Of a stretch of DNA of 64,000 nt, positions 8,207 through 17,135 are shown in pieces. Origin of the DNA: Methylobacterium isbiliense (GTDB lineage: Bacteria > Pseudomonadota > Alphaproteobacteria > Rhizobiales > Beijerinckiaceae); assembly GCF_022179325.1 (NCBI RefSeq), contig NZ_BPQQ01000016.1, forward strand, positions 62,001 to 126,000, given 5' to 3'. The notes beneath the pieces are model-generated. The model was not told the DNA's origin. It was given only the letters and a program-made list of their open reading frames with translations, and made no database searches. The translations under genes and the position numbers were made by a program. Within the stretch, counting starts at the first letter, position 1; each line of letters starts with the position of its first letter.

Positions 8207-9889
8207 TCACTGCGTCTCGAGCAGGCGGCGGGCGATGACCTGGGCCTGGATCTCGGCCGCGCCCTCGAAGATCGAGAGGATGCGCGCGTCGCAGAGCACG
8301 CGGCTGATCTGGTACTCCAGCGCGAAGCCGTTGCCGCCGTGGATCTGCAGCGCGTTGTCGGCCGCCGCCCAGGCCACGCGGGCGCCGAGCAGCTTGGCCA
8401 TGCCCGCCTCGAGGTCGCAGCGCTTGCCCTCGTCCTTCTCGCGGGCCGAGAAGTAGGTGAGCTGGCGGGCGATGTTGATCTCCACCGCCATCATGGCGAT
8501 CTTGTCGGCGACCCGCGGGAAGGCGATCAGCGGCTTGCCGAACTGCACCCGCTCCTCGGCATAGCGCAGGCCGATGTCGAGGGCCGATTGCGCGACCCCG
8601 ATGGCGCGGGCCGCGGTCTGGATCCGGGCGGATTCGAAGGTCTGCATCAGCTGGGCGAAGCCCTTGCCCTCGACCTCGCCGAGCAGGTTGGCGGCCGGCA
8701 CCTCGAACCCGTCGAAGGCGAGTTCGTATTCCTTCATGCCGCGGTAGCCGAGCACCTCGATCTCGCCGCCGGACAGGCCCTTGACCGGGAACGGATCCTC
8801 GTCCGTGCCGCGCGGCTTCTCGCCGAGCAGCAGCGAGAGGCCGCGATGGCCCGGCTCGTCGGGCTTGGTGCGCACCAGCACGGTCATCAGATCGGCGCGG
8901 ACCGGATGGGTGATCCAGGTCTTGTTGCCGTGGATCCTCCAGACGTCGCCCTCCTTCACCGCCTTGGTGCGCAGGTTGGCGAGGTCCGAGCCGGTATTCG
9001 GCTCGGTGAAGACGGCGGTCGGGAGGATCTCGCCCGAGGCGATCCTGGGCAGGAAGCGTTGCTTCTGCTCCTCGGTGCCGCCGCACAGGATCAGTTCGGC
9101 GGCGATCTCCGAGCGGGTGCCGAGCGAGCCGACGCCGATATAGGCCCGCGACAGCTCCTCCGAGACCACGCACATCGAGATCTTCGGCAGGCCCATCCCG
9201 CCGTACTCCTCCGGGATGGTGAGCCCGAACACGCCGAGTTCGGCCATCTGGGAGATGATCTCGAGGGGGATGTAGGCGTTCTGCAGGTGCCACTCGTGGG
9301 CGTGCGGCACGACCTCGGCCTGCCCGAAGCGGCGCATCTCGGAGCGGATCGCCTCCATGTCCTCGTCGAGGCCGGCATCGCCGATCGTGGCGGAGCCCTG
9401 ACCCTCGCGGATCAGCTTGACCAGGGCGGCGCGGTGCACCGCGGTGTTGCCGTCGGCGATCAGCGTCTCGACGGCGGCGGTGCGGTGGCGCGCGACCTCC
9501 TGGGGCTTGAGGCCGAGCGAGGTGGTGGGCCGCACCATCTCGCCCTGGCTCATCGGGATGCCGCCGAAGATCTGGTCCAGGTACTCGCCGAGCCCGATGC
9601 GCAAGAGCAGCGTCTCGGTCTCGCCGAAGCGGCCGGCTTCCTGCAGGCGCTCGGCATAGGCGGCGAGCTGGTTGACCGCCTCCGCGTAGGTGGCGAGCCA
9701 GGCCAGCCCGTGCGCGGCGTGCTGCTCGGCCTCCAGCCGCTCGGCCGAGAGCCGCCCCTCCGCGGTCGCCACGCCGGCGCGCACGCGCCGGCCGGCATCG
9801 GCGGCGAGCGCCTTGGCGGAGGTCGCGGCCTCGCGGGCGAGCGACACGAGGTCGGTATCGACGGGCAGGGGCGCGGCCTGGGCTGACAT
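8207..9889 (-). CDS. mcd: (2S)-methylsuccinyl-CoA dehydrogenase, ethylmalonyl-CoA pathway
   Basis: FAD-dependent acyl-CoA dehydrogenase of 560 aa. Ordinary acyl-CoA dehydrogenases have about 380-400 residues; this one has an N-terminal extension of roughly 160 residues before the canonical fold, which is the hallmark of methylsuccinyl-CoA dehydrogenase. That enzyme oxidises (2S)-methylsuccinyl-CoA to mesaconyl-CoA in the ethylmalonyl-CoA pathway used to regenerate glyoxylate during growth on C1 and C2 compounds. Canonical elements are visible: EEYGGMGLP, FTEPNTGSDLANLRTKA, ITHPVRADL, the C-terminal QIHGGNGFALEYQISR, and IFEGAAEIQAQVIARRLLE. The gene stands alone and converges with an acyl-CoA synthetase gene. 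A generic acyl-CoA dehydrogenase is the alternative, made less likely by the extension. Confidence 0.85.
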   Translation of the reverse strand: MSAQAAPLPVDTDLVSLAREAATSAKALAADAGRRVRAGVATAEGRLSAERLEAEQHAAHGLAWLATYAEAVNQLAAYAERLQEAGRFGETETLLLRIGLGEYLDQIFGGIPMSQGEMVRPTTSLGLKPQEVARHRTAAVETLIADGNTAVHRAALVKLIREGQGSATIGDAGLDEDMEAIRSEMRRFGQAEVVPHAHEWHLQNAYIPLEIISQMAELGVFGLTIPEEYGGMGLPKISMCVVSEELSRAYIGVGSLGTRSEIAAELILCGGTEEQKQRFLPRIASGEILPTAVFTEPNTGSDLANLRTKAVKEGDVWRIHGNKTWITHPVRADLMTVLVRTKPDEPGHRGLSLLLGEKPRGTDEDPFPVKGLSGGEIEVLGYRGMKEYELAFDGFEVPAANLLGEVEGKGFAQLMQTFESARIQTAARAIGVAQSALDIGLRYAEERVQFGKPLIAFPRVADKIAMMAVEINIARQLTYFSAREKDEGKRCDLEAGMAKLLGARVAWAAADNALQIHGGNGFALEYQISRVLCDARILSIFEGAAEIQAQVIARRLLETQ

Positions 9890-10020
9890 GGCTCTCGTCT
9901 CCGGCGAAGTCTTGTGCGCTGCATGATAGCGGCGAATGCAGCGGCTTGTAGAGGGCTGCGTCCCCTTGCGTCGCCCCCAACCTTATGGGGACGGGCCGCC
10001 CCGGTCGTCGGAAGCGGGAA

Positions 10021-10911
10021 TCAGCCCCGGCTGGCGATTGCCACGCCCAGGGCGGCCACCCCCATGCCGACGACCTGCACCGTGCTCAGCGTCTCGCCGA
10101 ACAGCCCGAAGGCCATCGCGGCCGAGACCGGCGGCACGAGGTAGAACAGCGCCGCGACGCCGGCGACCGCGCCGCGCCGGATCAGCCAGAGCAGGATCAG
10201 GATCCCGCCCACCGACAGGCCCAGCACCGCCCAGGCGAGCCCCAGGAACGCCGGCAGCGAGGCGTCGAACCGCCCCTGCTCCAGCAGGAGCGCCAGCGGC
10301 AGCGTCATCAGGCCGGCGCCGAGGAACTGCACCGCCGCGTTGGTGCGCAGGTCCACGGCCGCCGCCGTGCGCTTCTGCCACAGGGTGCCGAGGGTGATCG
10401 CGACGGTGGCGCAGAAGCAGACGCCGAGCGCCGCGGGCGGGATCGCGTCGGCGCCCGCGCCGAGCTTGGGCGCGAGCACCAGCCCGGCGCCGACGAAGCC
10501 GACCCCGATGCCGAGCCAGCGCCGGCCCGAGACCCGCTCGCCCAGCACCGGGCCGGCGACGAGGGCGGTGAGCAGCGGCTGCAGGCTGGTGACGAGGGCC
10601 GCGATGCCGGCGGGCAGCCCCCGGCTCACCGCCCAGAAGACCCCGTCGAGATAGACGCCCTGGAGCAGAATCCCGGAGACGAGTGCGTCGCGCCAGCCGC
10701 GCCAGCCGGAGGGCCAGCGCGCCCGCGCGAGCCACGCGACGGTCGAGAGCACCGCCACCGTGCCGAGGTAGCGCAGGCACAGGAAGGTCAGCGGGTCGGC
10801 ATGCGGCGCGACGAGGCGCGCGACCACGAAGCCGGTCGACCAGATCAGCACGAACGCGGCCGGGGCGAGGCGCGCGGCGAGCGCGGCGGGATCTGGCGTG
10901 GTCTTCATCAT
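10021..10911 (-). CDS. EamA/DMT-superfamily membrane transporter
   Basis: Predicted ten-helix exporter of the drug/metabolite transporter superfamily, 296 aa, inner membrane. Two EamA repeats are visible, with conserved VLIWSTGFVVARL at the start, a long run of hydrophobic helices, and the LGE-type turns GPVLGERVSGRRWLGI (first repeat) and FGLFGETLSTVQVVGMGV (second repeat). The open frame extends upstream to 11406, but the conserved N-terminus begins at the ATG pair at 10911/10908; the upstream part is out-of-character sequence. Substrate unknown; relatives export amino acids or other small metabolites. Confidence 0.82.
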   Translation of the reverse strand: MMKTTPDPAALAARLAPAAFVLIWSTGFVVARLVAPHADPLTFLCLRYLGTVAVLSTVAWLARARWPSGWRGWRDALVSGILLQGVYLDGVFWAVSRGLPAGIAALVTSLQPLLTALVAGPVLGERVSGRRWLGIGVGFVGAGLVLAPKLGAGADAIPPAALGVCFCATVAITLGTLWQKRTAAAVDLRTNAAVQFLGAGLMTLPLALLLEQGRFDASLPAFLGLAWAVLGLSVGGILILLWLIRRGAVAGVAALFYLVPPVSAAMAFGLFGETLSTVQVVGMGVAALGVAIASRG

Positions 10912-11128
10912 TCTGCGCGCGCAGGCAGCACGGCCGTTGCGTCCGTGCAAGCGATGCGGCCGGATGGCGGCTGCGCTTCGCGTGCATGGTGCTGGGCGGA
11001 TCTCCGCCAGCGATTTCCAACCACGCGTATGAGGATCCGACAGCGCCAAGCCCGCCTCACATGACGCTGCGCCGTGGCGGAATCGCTCTCTCGCCGGGCC
11101 ACCGACCGGTGTAGAAGCCGGATCCGCC

Positions 11129-12010
11129 ATGCGCGTCCGCACCGCCCTCGAGATCGCCGCCATCGCGGCCCAGCGCTTCGTCGCGCATGACGGCTGGGCC
11201 ATCGCGAGCCATATCGCGCTCTCGCTGCTGACCTCGCTGTTTCCCTTCCTGATCCTGCTCACCGCGCTCGCCAGCGTGTTCGGCACCAAGTCGCTCGCCG
11301 ACGAGGCGAGCAACCTGCTGTTCGAGATCTGGCCGAGCGAGGTGGCCGGGCCGGTGGCGGCCGAGGTGCACCGGGTGCTCACGGAGCAGCGGGGCGGCCT
11401 GCTCACGCTCGGCGCGGCGCTCGCCCTCTACTTCTCGTCGAGCGGGGTCGAGAGCCTGCGCGTCGGCCTCAATCGGGCCTACGGCTTGCGGGAGATGCGG
11501 CCCTGGTGGCTCACCCGCCTCGAATCGATCGGCTACGTCGTCTGCGCGGCCTTCGCGATGCTGGCCTTCACCTTCCTGGTGGTGCTGGGGCCGCTGATGT
11601 GGCGCGGGCTGGTGATGGTGGCGCCCGGCATCGAACCGCTCGGCCTCACCTTCGCGGTGGTGCGGGTCGCGCTCACCGCCCTGCTCGTCGCGGTGGTGCT
11701 GGTGATCGCCCATAAGTTCATCGCGGCCGGGCGGCGGCCCTGGCACATGGTGCTGCCCGGGGTGGCGGTGACGCTCGGCATGTGGGTGCTGGCGGGCCTC
11801 GGCTTCGGCCTCTACCTCGACCGCTTCTCGGGCGCCTACGTGTCCACCTACGGGGGCTTGGCCACCGCGATGGTCTTCCTGATCTTCCTCTACTGGCTCG
11901 CCGCCATGTTCCTGTTCGGGGGGGAGATCAACGGCACCGTCATCGCGGCGCGCCGCCGCCGGCTGCAGGCCCGCGCCCAGAGCCGCAAGGACACGATCAA
12001 GCTGCTGTGA
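11129..12010 (+). CDS. YihY/BrkB-family inner-membrane protein
   Basis: 293-aa protein with about six transmembrane helices, matching the YihY (virulence factor BrkB) family. Recognisable parts are AIASHIALSLLTSLFPFLILL, the FSSSGVESLRVGLNRAYG segment, the WHMVLPGVAVTLGMWVLAGLGFGLYL helix region (given here only as landmarks), and the C-terminal GGLATAMVFLIFLYWLAAMFLFGGEIN typical of the family. The C-terminus is basic (RRRRLQARAQSRK). BrkB proteins were once called ribonuclease BN; the real role of this family is not settled. Divergent from the EamA transporter gene, 217 bp away. Confidence 0.85.
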   Translation: MRVRTALEIAAIAAQRFVAHDGWAIASHIALSLLTSLFPFLILLTALASVFGTKSLADEASNLLFEIWPSEVAGPVAAEVHRVLTEQRGGLLTLGAALALYFSSSGVESLRVGLNRAYGLREMRPWWLTRLESIGYVVCAAFAMLAFTFLVVLGPLMWRGLVMVAPGIEPLGLTFAVVRVALTALLVAVVLVIAHKFIAAGRRPWHMVLPGVAVTLGMWVLAGLGFGLYLDRFSGAYVSTYGGLATAMVFLIFLYWLAAMFLFGGEINGTVIAARRRRLQARAQSRKDTIKLL

Positions 12011-12141
12011 GGAGCGCCGGCCGAAAGGTTTTGCCCAAGGCCTCCGAGATCGAGCGACACCGGCTCTGCACACACCGGTGAGTGGAACCGGCATGATCTT
12101 TCCCGCAATGGACGCAGACGCCGATCATCGAGCGCGGGGAA

Positions 12142-12165
12142 CCCTTCTCCCGTGTGGGAGAAGGG
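12142..12165. repeat. Palindromic intergenic repeat, copy 1
   Basis: Perfect 10-bp stem CCCTTCTCCC / GGGAGAAGGG with a GTGT loop. The 344-bp gap 12011-12354 holds no convincing gene. It contains this hairpin and a second related one at 12281-12304. Their shape (pyrimidine-rich arm, four-base loop) and recurrence elsewhere in the window suggest a dispersed REP-type element; they could also end transcription from the flanking convergent genes. Confidence 0.55.
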
Positions 12166-12280
12166 CAGGGTTGAGGGTGGAGACGGCGCAGAAGAAGCCT
12201 GAACCGATCCGCTGCCCGGCTCCGTCCTCAGCGATTGATCCTGAGGCCGTACGCCCTCACGCGGGATCTTCGATCCCCTG

Positions 12281-12304
12281 CCCCTCTCCCACTCGGGAGA
12301 GGGG
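12281..12304. repeat. Palindromic intergenic repeat, copy 2
   Basis: Perfect 10-bp stem CCCCTCTCCC / GGGAGAGGGG with a four-base loop ACTC. It differs from copy 1 (12142-12165) only slightly in the arms and loop. A degenerate relative is at 59552-59575. Confidence 0.55.
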
Positions 12305-12354
12305 TTCCGTGCGCCTGACCCACGCGGTTGCAAAACGAAGTCCCAGGTTTCGCG

Positions 12355-13083
12355 TCAGTCGCCCTCTGGCCGGAAGACGTAGCCGAGCCCCCGCACCGTC
12401 TTGATGAAGCGCGGGTTGGCGGGGTCCGGCTCGACCTTCTTGCGGATTCGGTTGATGCGCACGTCGATGGCGCGGTCGAAGGCGTCCGGGTCGCGGGCAT
12501 CCGCGAGGTCGAGGAGCCGCTCGCGGCTCATCACCCGCTTGGGATTGTCGAGGAAGGCCTTGAGCAGGGCGAATTCCGAGCGGGTGAGGATCTGCTCGGC
12601 CCCGGTCTCGTCGCGCAGGCGCAGCGTCTCGACATCCACCAGCATGCGGCCGAAGCGGACGCCGCCCGGGGCGGCAGCGGAGGCGGGCTCCGCCGGCGCG
12701 GGCCGCGCGAGGGCGGCGCGGCGCAGCACCGAGCGCACCCGCGCCACGAGTTCGCGCAGTTCGCAGGGCTTGGGCAGGTAGTCGTCGGCGCCGAGTTCGA
12801 GCCCGACCACGCGGTCGATCGGGCTCGCGGTGGCGGTCAGCATGATGATCGGGATGGTGGTGCGCGCCTTGAGGTCGCGCACGATCGACAGCCCGTCCTC
12901 CTCCGGCATGTTGAGGTCGAGGACGATCAGGTCGGGATGGCCCTGCTCCAGGAGGCGGCGCAGTGCGCCGCCGCCCTCGCAGAGATCGACCTCGAAGCCG
13001 TGCATGCGCAGGTAGTCGCCCACCATCGCGCGGGCGTCGGGCTCGTCGTCCACCACGACGATGCGCTGGCTCGCCCCTGTCAT
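12355..13083 (-). CDS. OmpR/PhoB-family response regulator
   Basis: 242-aa two-component response regulator acting as a DNA-binding transcription factor. The receiver domain (about 7-120) has the acidic pair in VVDDEPD, the phosphoacceptor Asp at about 56 in VLDLNMPEEDG, and the conserved Lys at about 105 in YLPKP. A linker rich in Ala/Pro follows, then a winged-helix DNA-binding domain (about 145-240) with LTRSEFALLKAFLDNPKRVMSR and the C-terminal FIKTVRGLGYVF hairpin. No sensor kinase is adjacent on the same strand; the kinase at 13783 is divergent and has its own receiver, so pairing is uncertain. Confidence 0.92.
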   Translation of the reverse strand: MTGASQRIVVVDDEPDARAMVGDYLRMHGFEVDLCEGGGALRRLLEQGHPDLIVLDLNMPEEDGLSIVRDLKARTTIPIIMLTATASPIDRVVGLELGADDYLPKPCELRELVARVRSVLRRAALARPAPAEPASAAAPGGVRFGRMLVDVETLRLRDETGAEQILTRSEFALLKAFLDNPKRVMSRERLLDLADARDPDAFDRAIDVRINRIRKKVEPDPANPRFIKTVRGLGYVFRPEGD

Positions 13084-13252
13084 CGGGCGCCCTTCCGGGA
13101 TTCAGGAGAGCTCGAAGCGGGAAAGGACACGCGGACCTGCACTGGCCGACACGCAGACTGGGACTGACAAGACGTCGACAATGACTGCGAACCGGGACGC
13201 CGTCCATGCCGCGGGATCGCAAGAGGCCGGCCACCCACCGGTTCCGCGCGGT

Positions 13253-13483
13253 TCAACCGCGCAGCGCCGCGGCGAGGCGCTCGGCGATCCGCTCCCGGGC
13301 GCGCCGGGGCAGCGCCCCCGGGGCCTCGTCCTCGATCAGCGCGGCGATCTGCGCCCGGGTCGGGCCCGCGCCGCGCGAGTCCTGCAGCAGGGTGCGCAGG
13401 GCTTCGAGATCGTCGCGCCAGGGCGCCTCGTCCCGAGCGGTCGTCCGGGGGGCGGCGGGACCGGATTGGATCGTGCAGAGCAT
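13253..13483 (-). CDS. Small hypothetical protein
   Basis: 76-aa protein with no transmembrane segment and no family that I recognise. It is Ala/Arg-rich and probably helical (DDLEALRTLLQDSRG; RRARERIAERLAAALRG). The open frame runs upstream to 13687, but the ATG at 13483 is preceded by a clear GAGGAG site at the right distance. It lies between the response regulator (same strand) and the divergent hybrid kinase at 13783, so a link to that signalling pair is possible but unproven. The gap 13484-13782 shows no other gene. Confidence 0.5.
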   Translation of the reverse strand: MLCTIQSGPAAPRTTARDEAPWRDDLEALRTLLQDSRGAGPTRAQIAALIEDEAPGALPRRARERIAERLAAALRG

Positions 13484-13782
13484 GGCCGATCTCCTCGGCA
13501 GGTCATGGCGGGCGGTCTTTGCCCCGTCGCAGAGGGACGCGGCGGTTGTAGGCAAACACTGTTGCGTGCCGATTGCGTCGTGAACACCCCAGGGTGGATG
13601 TGCTCTGGCGCACACACTGCCGCGAGCCATGCAGAATCGTGCGGTGTCGTCAGACGGCTCCGCGTCCCGCGCCGATCTTTCCCGCATCGCGACGCAGGCA
13701 GGGCCGTGCGAACCTTGTTCCGCACGCGTCGTCCGGTCAGGATGAGCGCGACTGATCGCAACCGACCCGGACCGGACTGTCG

Positions 13783-15534
13783 ATGGCCGACGACGATATC
13801 TTGTTCCTGCTGCCGGACGACGGCGAGGCCGCGCAGGAGGCGGCGACGATGTGGCCCGTCGTGGTGGTGGACGACGACCCGGCCGTGCACGAGGGCACCC
13901 GCTTCGCCCTCTCGGGCTATGCCCTCGACGGGGCGCGGCTGGAGATCCTGTCGGCGCATTCCGCCGCCGAGGCCCGCGATCTGCTCGCCGCGCGCGGCCC
14001 CACCGTGGCGGTGATCCTGCTCGACGTGGTGATGGAGACCGAGGATGCGGGCCTGCGGCTGGTGGACTTCATCCGCCGCGACCTGAAGGACGAGGCGGTG
14101 CGGATCATCCTGCGCACCGGCCAGCCGGGGCAGGCGCCGGAGCGCCGGGTGATCGTCGACTACGACATCAACGACTACAAGGCGAAAACCGAACTCACCG
14201 CCGACAAGCTGTTCACCAGCCTGACGGCGGCCCTGCGCGCCTACCAGCAGCTCAAGCGCCTGCAGGAGACGCGCCGGGGGCTGGAGATCATCATCGACGC
14301 GGCGCCGATGCTGCTCGACTACAAATCGATGCAGCGGCTGGCAGAGGGCGTGCTGACCCAGGTCGCCTCGCTCCTCAACGTCGCCTGCGAGGGCATCCTG
14401 GTGCTGCGGGAGAATGCCGGGCGCGACGACGATTTCTGCGTGCTGGCCGGCTCGGGCTGCTACCACCACCTCGCGGTGGACGGGGTGCCCGCACCCCTCG
14501 ATCCCGAGGTCCAGACCATCGTGGCGCAGGCCTTCGCCGAGCGGCGCCACACCTTCGGCGACCATTGGTCCACGCTCTACGTCCACACGGCGAGCGGCAG
14601 CGAGATCGTCGCCCTGCTCAAGGCGGACCGCCAGCTCTCCGAGACCGACCGGGCCCTGATCGCGCTGTTCACCTCGCGCCTGTCGATCGCCTTCGACAAC
14701 GTGATCCTCTACGAGCAATTGCAGCGGGCCAACGTGAGCCTGGAGCAGCGGGTGGTGGAGCGCACCGCCGAGCTGATGCGCGCCAACCGCCGGCTGGCCA
14801 TGCAGCGCTCGGACCTGCGCCGCGCCAACCAGCTCAAGACCGAGATCCTCGGCACGGTGGCGCACGACCTCAAGAATCCCCTCGCGGTGATCCTCGGGCG
14901 GGCCGAGATGCTGGGCGACCTCATCGGCAGCCTGCCCCAGCCCGTCGAGGCGATGCGGGCGCAGGTCGGCCACATCCGCGATTCGGCGCGCCGGCTCACC
15001 GGCATGATCGAGAGCCTCATCGCCGACGCGATGAACGATGCCCTGGACATCACGCTGCGCCGCGAGCCGGTGGATTTCGCGGGCCTCGCCCGCGAGGTGA
15101 CGCAGGCGAACGCGCCGCTGGCCGAGACCAAGAACCAGGTCCTGCGCGCCCGCCTGCCCGACAGCCTGTTCATCTGCGGGGACGGCGAGCGCCTGCGCGA
15201 GGCGATGGACAACCTGATCTCGAACGCCATCAAGTACAGCCCGGTCGGGGCCGAGATCGTGGTGAGCGTGGAGCGGACTGGGGACGAGACGCTCTTCGCG
15301 GTGCGCGATTTCGGGCCGGGCCTGTCGCCGGAGGATACCGGGCGGCTGTTCGGCCGCTTCCAGCGCCTCTCGGCCAAGCCGACCGGCGGCGAGGGCTCGA
15401 CCGGACTCGGCCTCTCGATCGTCAAGCGCATCGCCGAACTCCACGGCGGACGCGCCTCGGCCGAGAGCCACGCGCCGGAGCCGGGCTCGACCTTCGCGAT
15501 CCATCTGCCGAACATCGCGGTCGAGCTGGCCTGA
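13783..15534 (+). CDS. Soluble receiver/DUF3369-like/histidine kinase hybrid
   Basis: 583-aa signalling protein with no membrane segment. Residues 25-150 are a receiver domain with VVVVDDDPAVHEG, phosphoacceptor Asp at about 81 in ILLDVVMET, and the conserved Lys in DYKAKTELT. Residues about 165-310 match the DUF3369 type of linker sensor (IIIDAAPMLLDYKSMQRLAEG, then ITSRLSIAFDNV-like end). A coiled coil (about 310-350) leads to the kinase core: H-box VAHDLKNPLAV with His at about 361, N-box NLISNAIKYSP, G1 RDFGPGLSPEDTG and G2 STGLGLSIVKRI. The receiver-first order suggests that another kinase phosphorylates it and so tunes its output. Ligand or stimulus unknown. Confidence 0.88.
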   Translation: MADDDILFLLPDDGEAAQEAATMWPVVVVDDDPAVHEGTRFALSGYALDGARLEILSAHSAAEARDLLAARGPTVAVILLDVVMETEDAGLRLVDFIRRDLKDEAVRIILRTGQPGQAPERRVIVDYDINDYKAKTELTADKLFTSLTAALRAYQQLKRLQETRRGLEIIIDAAPMLLDYKSMQRLAEGVLTQVASLLNVACEGILVLRENAGRDDDFCVLAGSGCYHHLAVDGVPAPLDPEVQTIVAQAFAERRHTFGDHWSTLYVHTASGSEIVALLKADRQLSETDRALIALFTSRLSIAFDNVILYEQLQRANVSLEQRVVERTAELMRANRRLAMQRSDLRRANQLKTEILGTVAHDLKNPLAVILGRAEMLGDLIGSLPQPVEAMRAQVGHIRDSARRLTGMIESLIADAMNDALDITLRREPVDFAGLAREVTQANAPLAETKNQVLRARLPDSLFICGDGERLREAMDNLISNAIKYSPVGAEIVVSVERTGDETLFAVRDFGPGLSPEDTGRLFGRFQRLSAKPTGGEGSTGLGLSIVKRIAELHGGRASAESHAPEPGSTFAIHLPNIAVELA

Positions 15535-15700
15535 GTCCGGCCGGGCCGCGGCGCTCCGGCTCCGTGCGCCGTCGGCCGTCCGGGGGTCGGAGGCGCGCCC
15601 TCCCCGGCGCGGCCAGCTTGCGAGCGGCCGCCTGCCCGCAGGCGACGCAAGCAAAATCGACACATGGAAAAGTCTTTATCGGTTGACTCGACGACAAGTC

Positions 15701-15730
15701 TTGTGTGAATTCCACCCCAGTCGCTATACA
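15701..15730 (+). promoter_or_regulatory. Putative sigma-70-type promoter before the 15761-18137 cassette
   Basis: TTGTGT, an 18-base spacer and TATACA, 31 bases before the first ATG of the cassette. The surrounding 110 bp are visibly more AT-rich than the flanks. Prediction by eye only. Confidence 0.35.
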
Positions 15731-15760
15731 AGGCGCAATATTTTCACGGGTGGAAATCAG

Positions 15761-16297
15761 ATGCCGCTTTTTTCAGCCTTTGAAATTCTCGCAGAAACGC
15801 TTGTTCCCAGCGGCATCCTGCCTCCCAGCGCACCCAATCCCTTTGTCATTCAGGGCTACTGGGTGCAGCTGTCGCTGGCGCCGGGAACCACTCAGGCGAA
15901 TTTCAACATCACCTTCAAAGAGACGACGGATTTCAATCAAGGTGCCGGACAATCCGCACTGCAGGCTCAGATCATCGATGCGAAGGGAGTGGTTCAACCC
16001 TACAACAGCTTCTTCGCATCGGTCGGTCGCGGGTTTCTCGGCCAGACGCTGTTCTCCGGTCAGACGGTGATCTACGGCGTACAGGCCCTGCCGGGGCTCC
16101 CGACCGATGCCGCCCTGCCGCAGGGCGGCACCGGCTGGCGTGGCACCGTGTCGATCGACGGCCAGACGCCCGGCTCGCTGATCGCGACGCCCACGCAACG
16201 CCTGCTCTACACCAGCGGCAGCGACATCACGAAGGCGACCGCCCTCGACGCCGTCGTCTACGCCGTCCCGACCTTCAGCGGTGCCGCGAGGATCTGA
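15761..16297 (+). CDS. Hypothetical beta-rich protein, first gene of GH18-lipase cassette
   Basis: 178-aa protein that I do not recognise. It has no signal peptide or membrane helix. The sequence is rich in Thr, Gly, Gln and alternating hydrophobics (YWVQLSLAPGTTQANFNITF; GTGWRGTVSIDGQTPG), which suggests a beta-sandwich. An ATG at 15761 preceded by GGTGGAAATCAG is preferred over the longer open frame from 15683. The stop is one base before the ATG of the GH18 gene, so the two are surely co-transcribed. Base composition at the 5' end is less GC-rich than the surroundings, compatible with acquisition by transfer. Confidence 0.7.
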   Translation: MPLFSAFEILAETLVPSGILPPSAPNPFVIQGYWVQLSLAPGTTQANFNITFKETTDFNQGAGQSALQAQIIDAKGVVQPYNSFFASVGRGFLGQTLFSGQTVIYGVQALPGLPTDAALPQGGTGWRGTVSIDGQTPGSLIATPTQRLLYTSGSDITKATALDAVVYAVPTFSGAARI

Positions 16298-16298
16298 G

Positions 16299-17102
16299 AT
16301 GGCAAGCCAGTCCTTCACGGCGTTCTGGCTCGGCTACGTGCCGTCGGGGTCGGGCGCCGGCCCGCTGCTGGGCGCGACGCCGCCCTACGTCGACACCGTC
16401 ACGCTCGCCTTCGCCAACCTGTTTCGCGGCAACGTCACCTGCCAGAGCTTCCTGTTCAAGGCGAACAGCGAGGACACGATCCGGGCCGGCGTCGCGGCGC
16501 TGCGGCGCTCCTCGCCCCACGTGAAGATCCTGCTGTCGCTGATCGGCACCCCCGACCCCGTCGGCGTCGGCTGGAACACCGGCATCACCGATCCGGTCGC
16601 CTTCGCGGGCTGGTGCGCCAACCTGGCGAACGACTGGGGGCTCGACGGGTTCGACATCGACAACGAGGATCTCGACAGCAACCCGGGCCAGCCCTTCGTC
16701 GACACCTTCACGGCCATGCGCAAGGCGATGCCGAACGCCATCCTGACGCTGGACACCTACCTCTTCGGCCGCGACCAGGCGGTCATCAAGCAATTGGCGC
16801 CGGTTCTCACCGGCATCAACACGATGGCCTACTTCCTCGATTTCGACAGCATGACCGCGCTCGTGGAGCAATACGCGACCGTGATCGAGCCGGCCAAGAT
16901 CGCGATCGGGGTCAAGTCGGACAAGGTCGGCCCGATCACGCAGGGCACGTCGGTCGCGGACACCGCGCGGCTCAGCGCCTGGAACCCATCCGGGGGAGCC
17001 AAGCGGGGCATGATGCTTTGGAACCTCAGCCAGGACATCGAGAGCGTCACGGGCGAGCCGGACGGGACCTGGACCCGCACGATCCACGACAACCTGCCCT
17101 GA
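16299..17102 (+). CDS. Glycoside hydrolase family 18 protein (chitinase/endoglycosidase-like)
   Basis: 267-aa TIM-barrel hydrolase. The GH18 signature DGxDxDxE is complete as DGFDIDNE, with the proton-donor Glu at about residue 123; the preceding strand is VKILLSLIGTP and the later INTMAYFLDFDS matches the strand carrying the substrate-assisting Tyr. Family members cut beta-1,4 GlcNAc linkages in chitin, or the chitobiose core of N-glycans. The protein is short, catalytic domain only, with no carbohydrate-binding module and no signal peptide. The ATG at 16299 is preferred (GAGGATCTGAG upstream, adjacent to the previous stop) over 16281. Substrate cannot be decided from sequence. Confidence 0.82.
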   Translation: MASQSFTAFWLGYVPSGSGAGPLLGATPPYVDTVTLAFANLFRGNVTCQSFLFKANSEDTIRAGVAALRRSSPHVKILLSLIGTPDPVGVGWNTGITDPVAFAGWCANLANDWGLDGFDIDNEDLDSNPGQPFVDTFTAMRKAMPNAILTLDTYLFGRDQAVIKQLAPVLTGINTMAYFLDFDSMTALVEQYATVIEPAKIAIGVKSDKVGPITQGTSVADTARLSAWNPSGGAKRGMMLWNLSQDIESVTGEPDGTWTRTIHDNLP

Positions 17103-17135
17103 CCCGCCGCGCGCCCCTCACCGGAGAGCACCCGG

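Noticed and set aside
13336-15663. A 775-codon minus-strand frame opposite the hybrid kinase
   Set aside because: Antisense shadow; the plus-strand product has complete kinase motifs.
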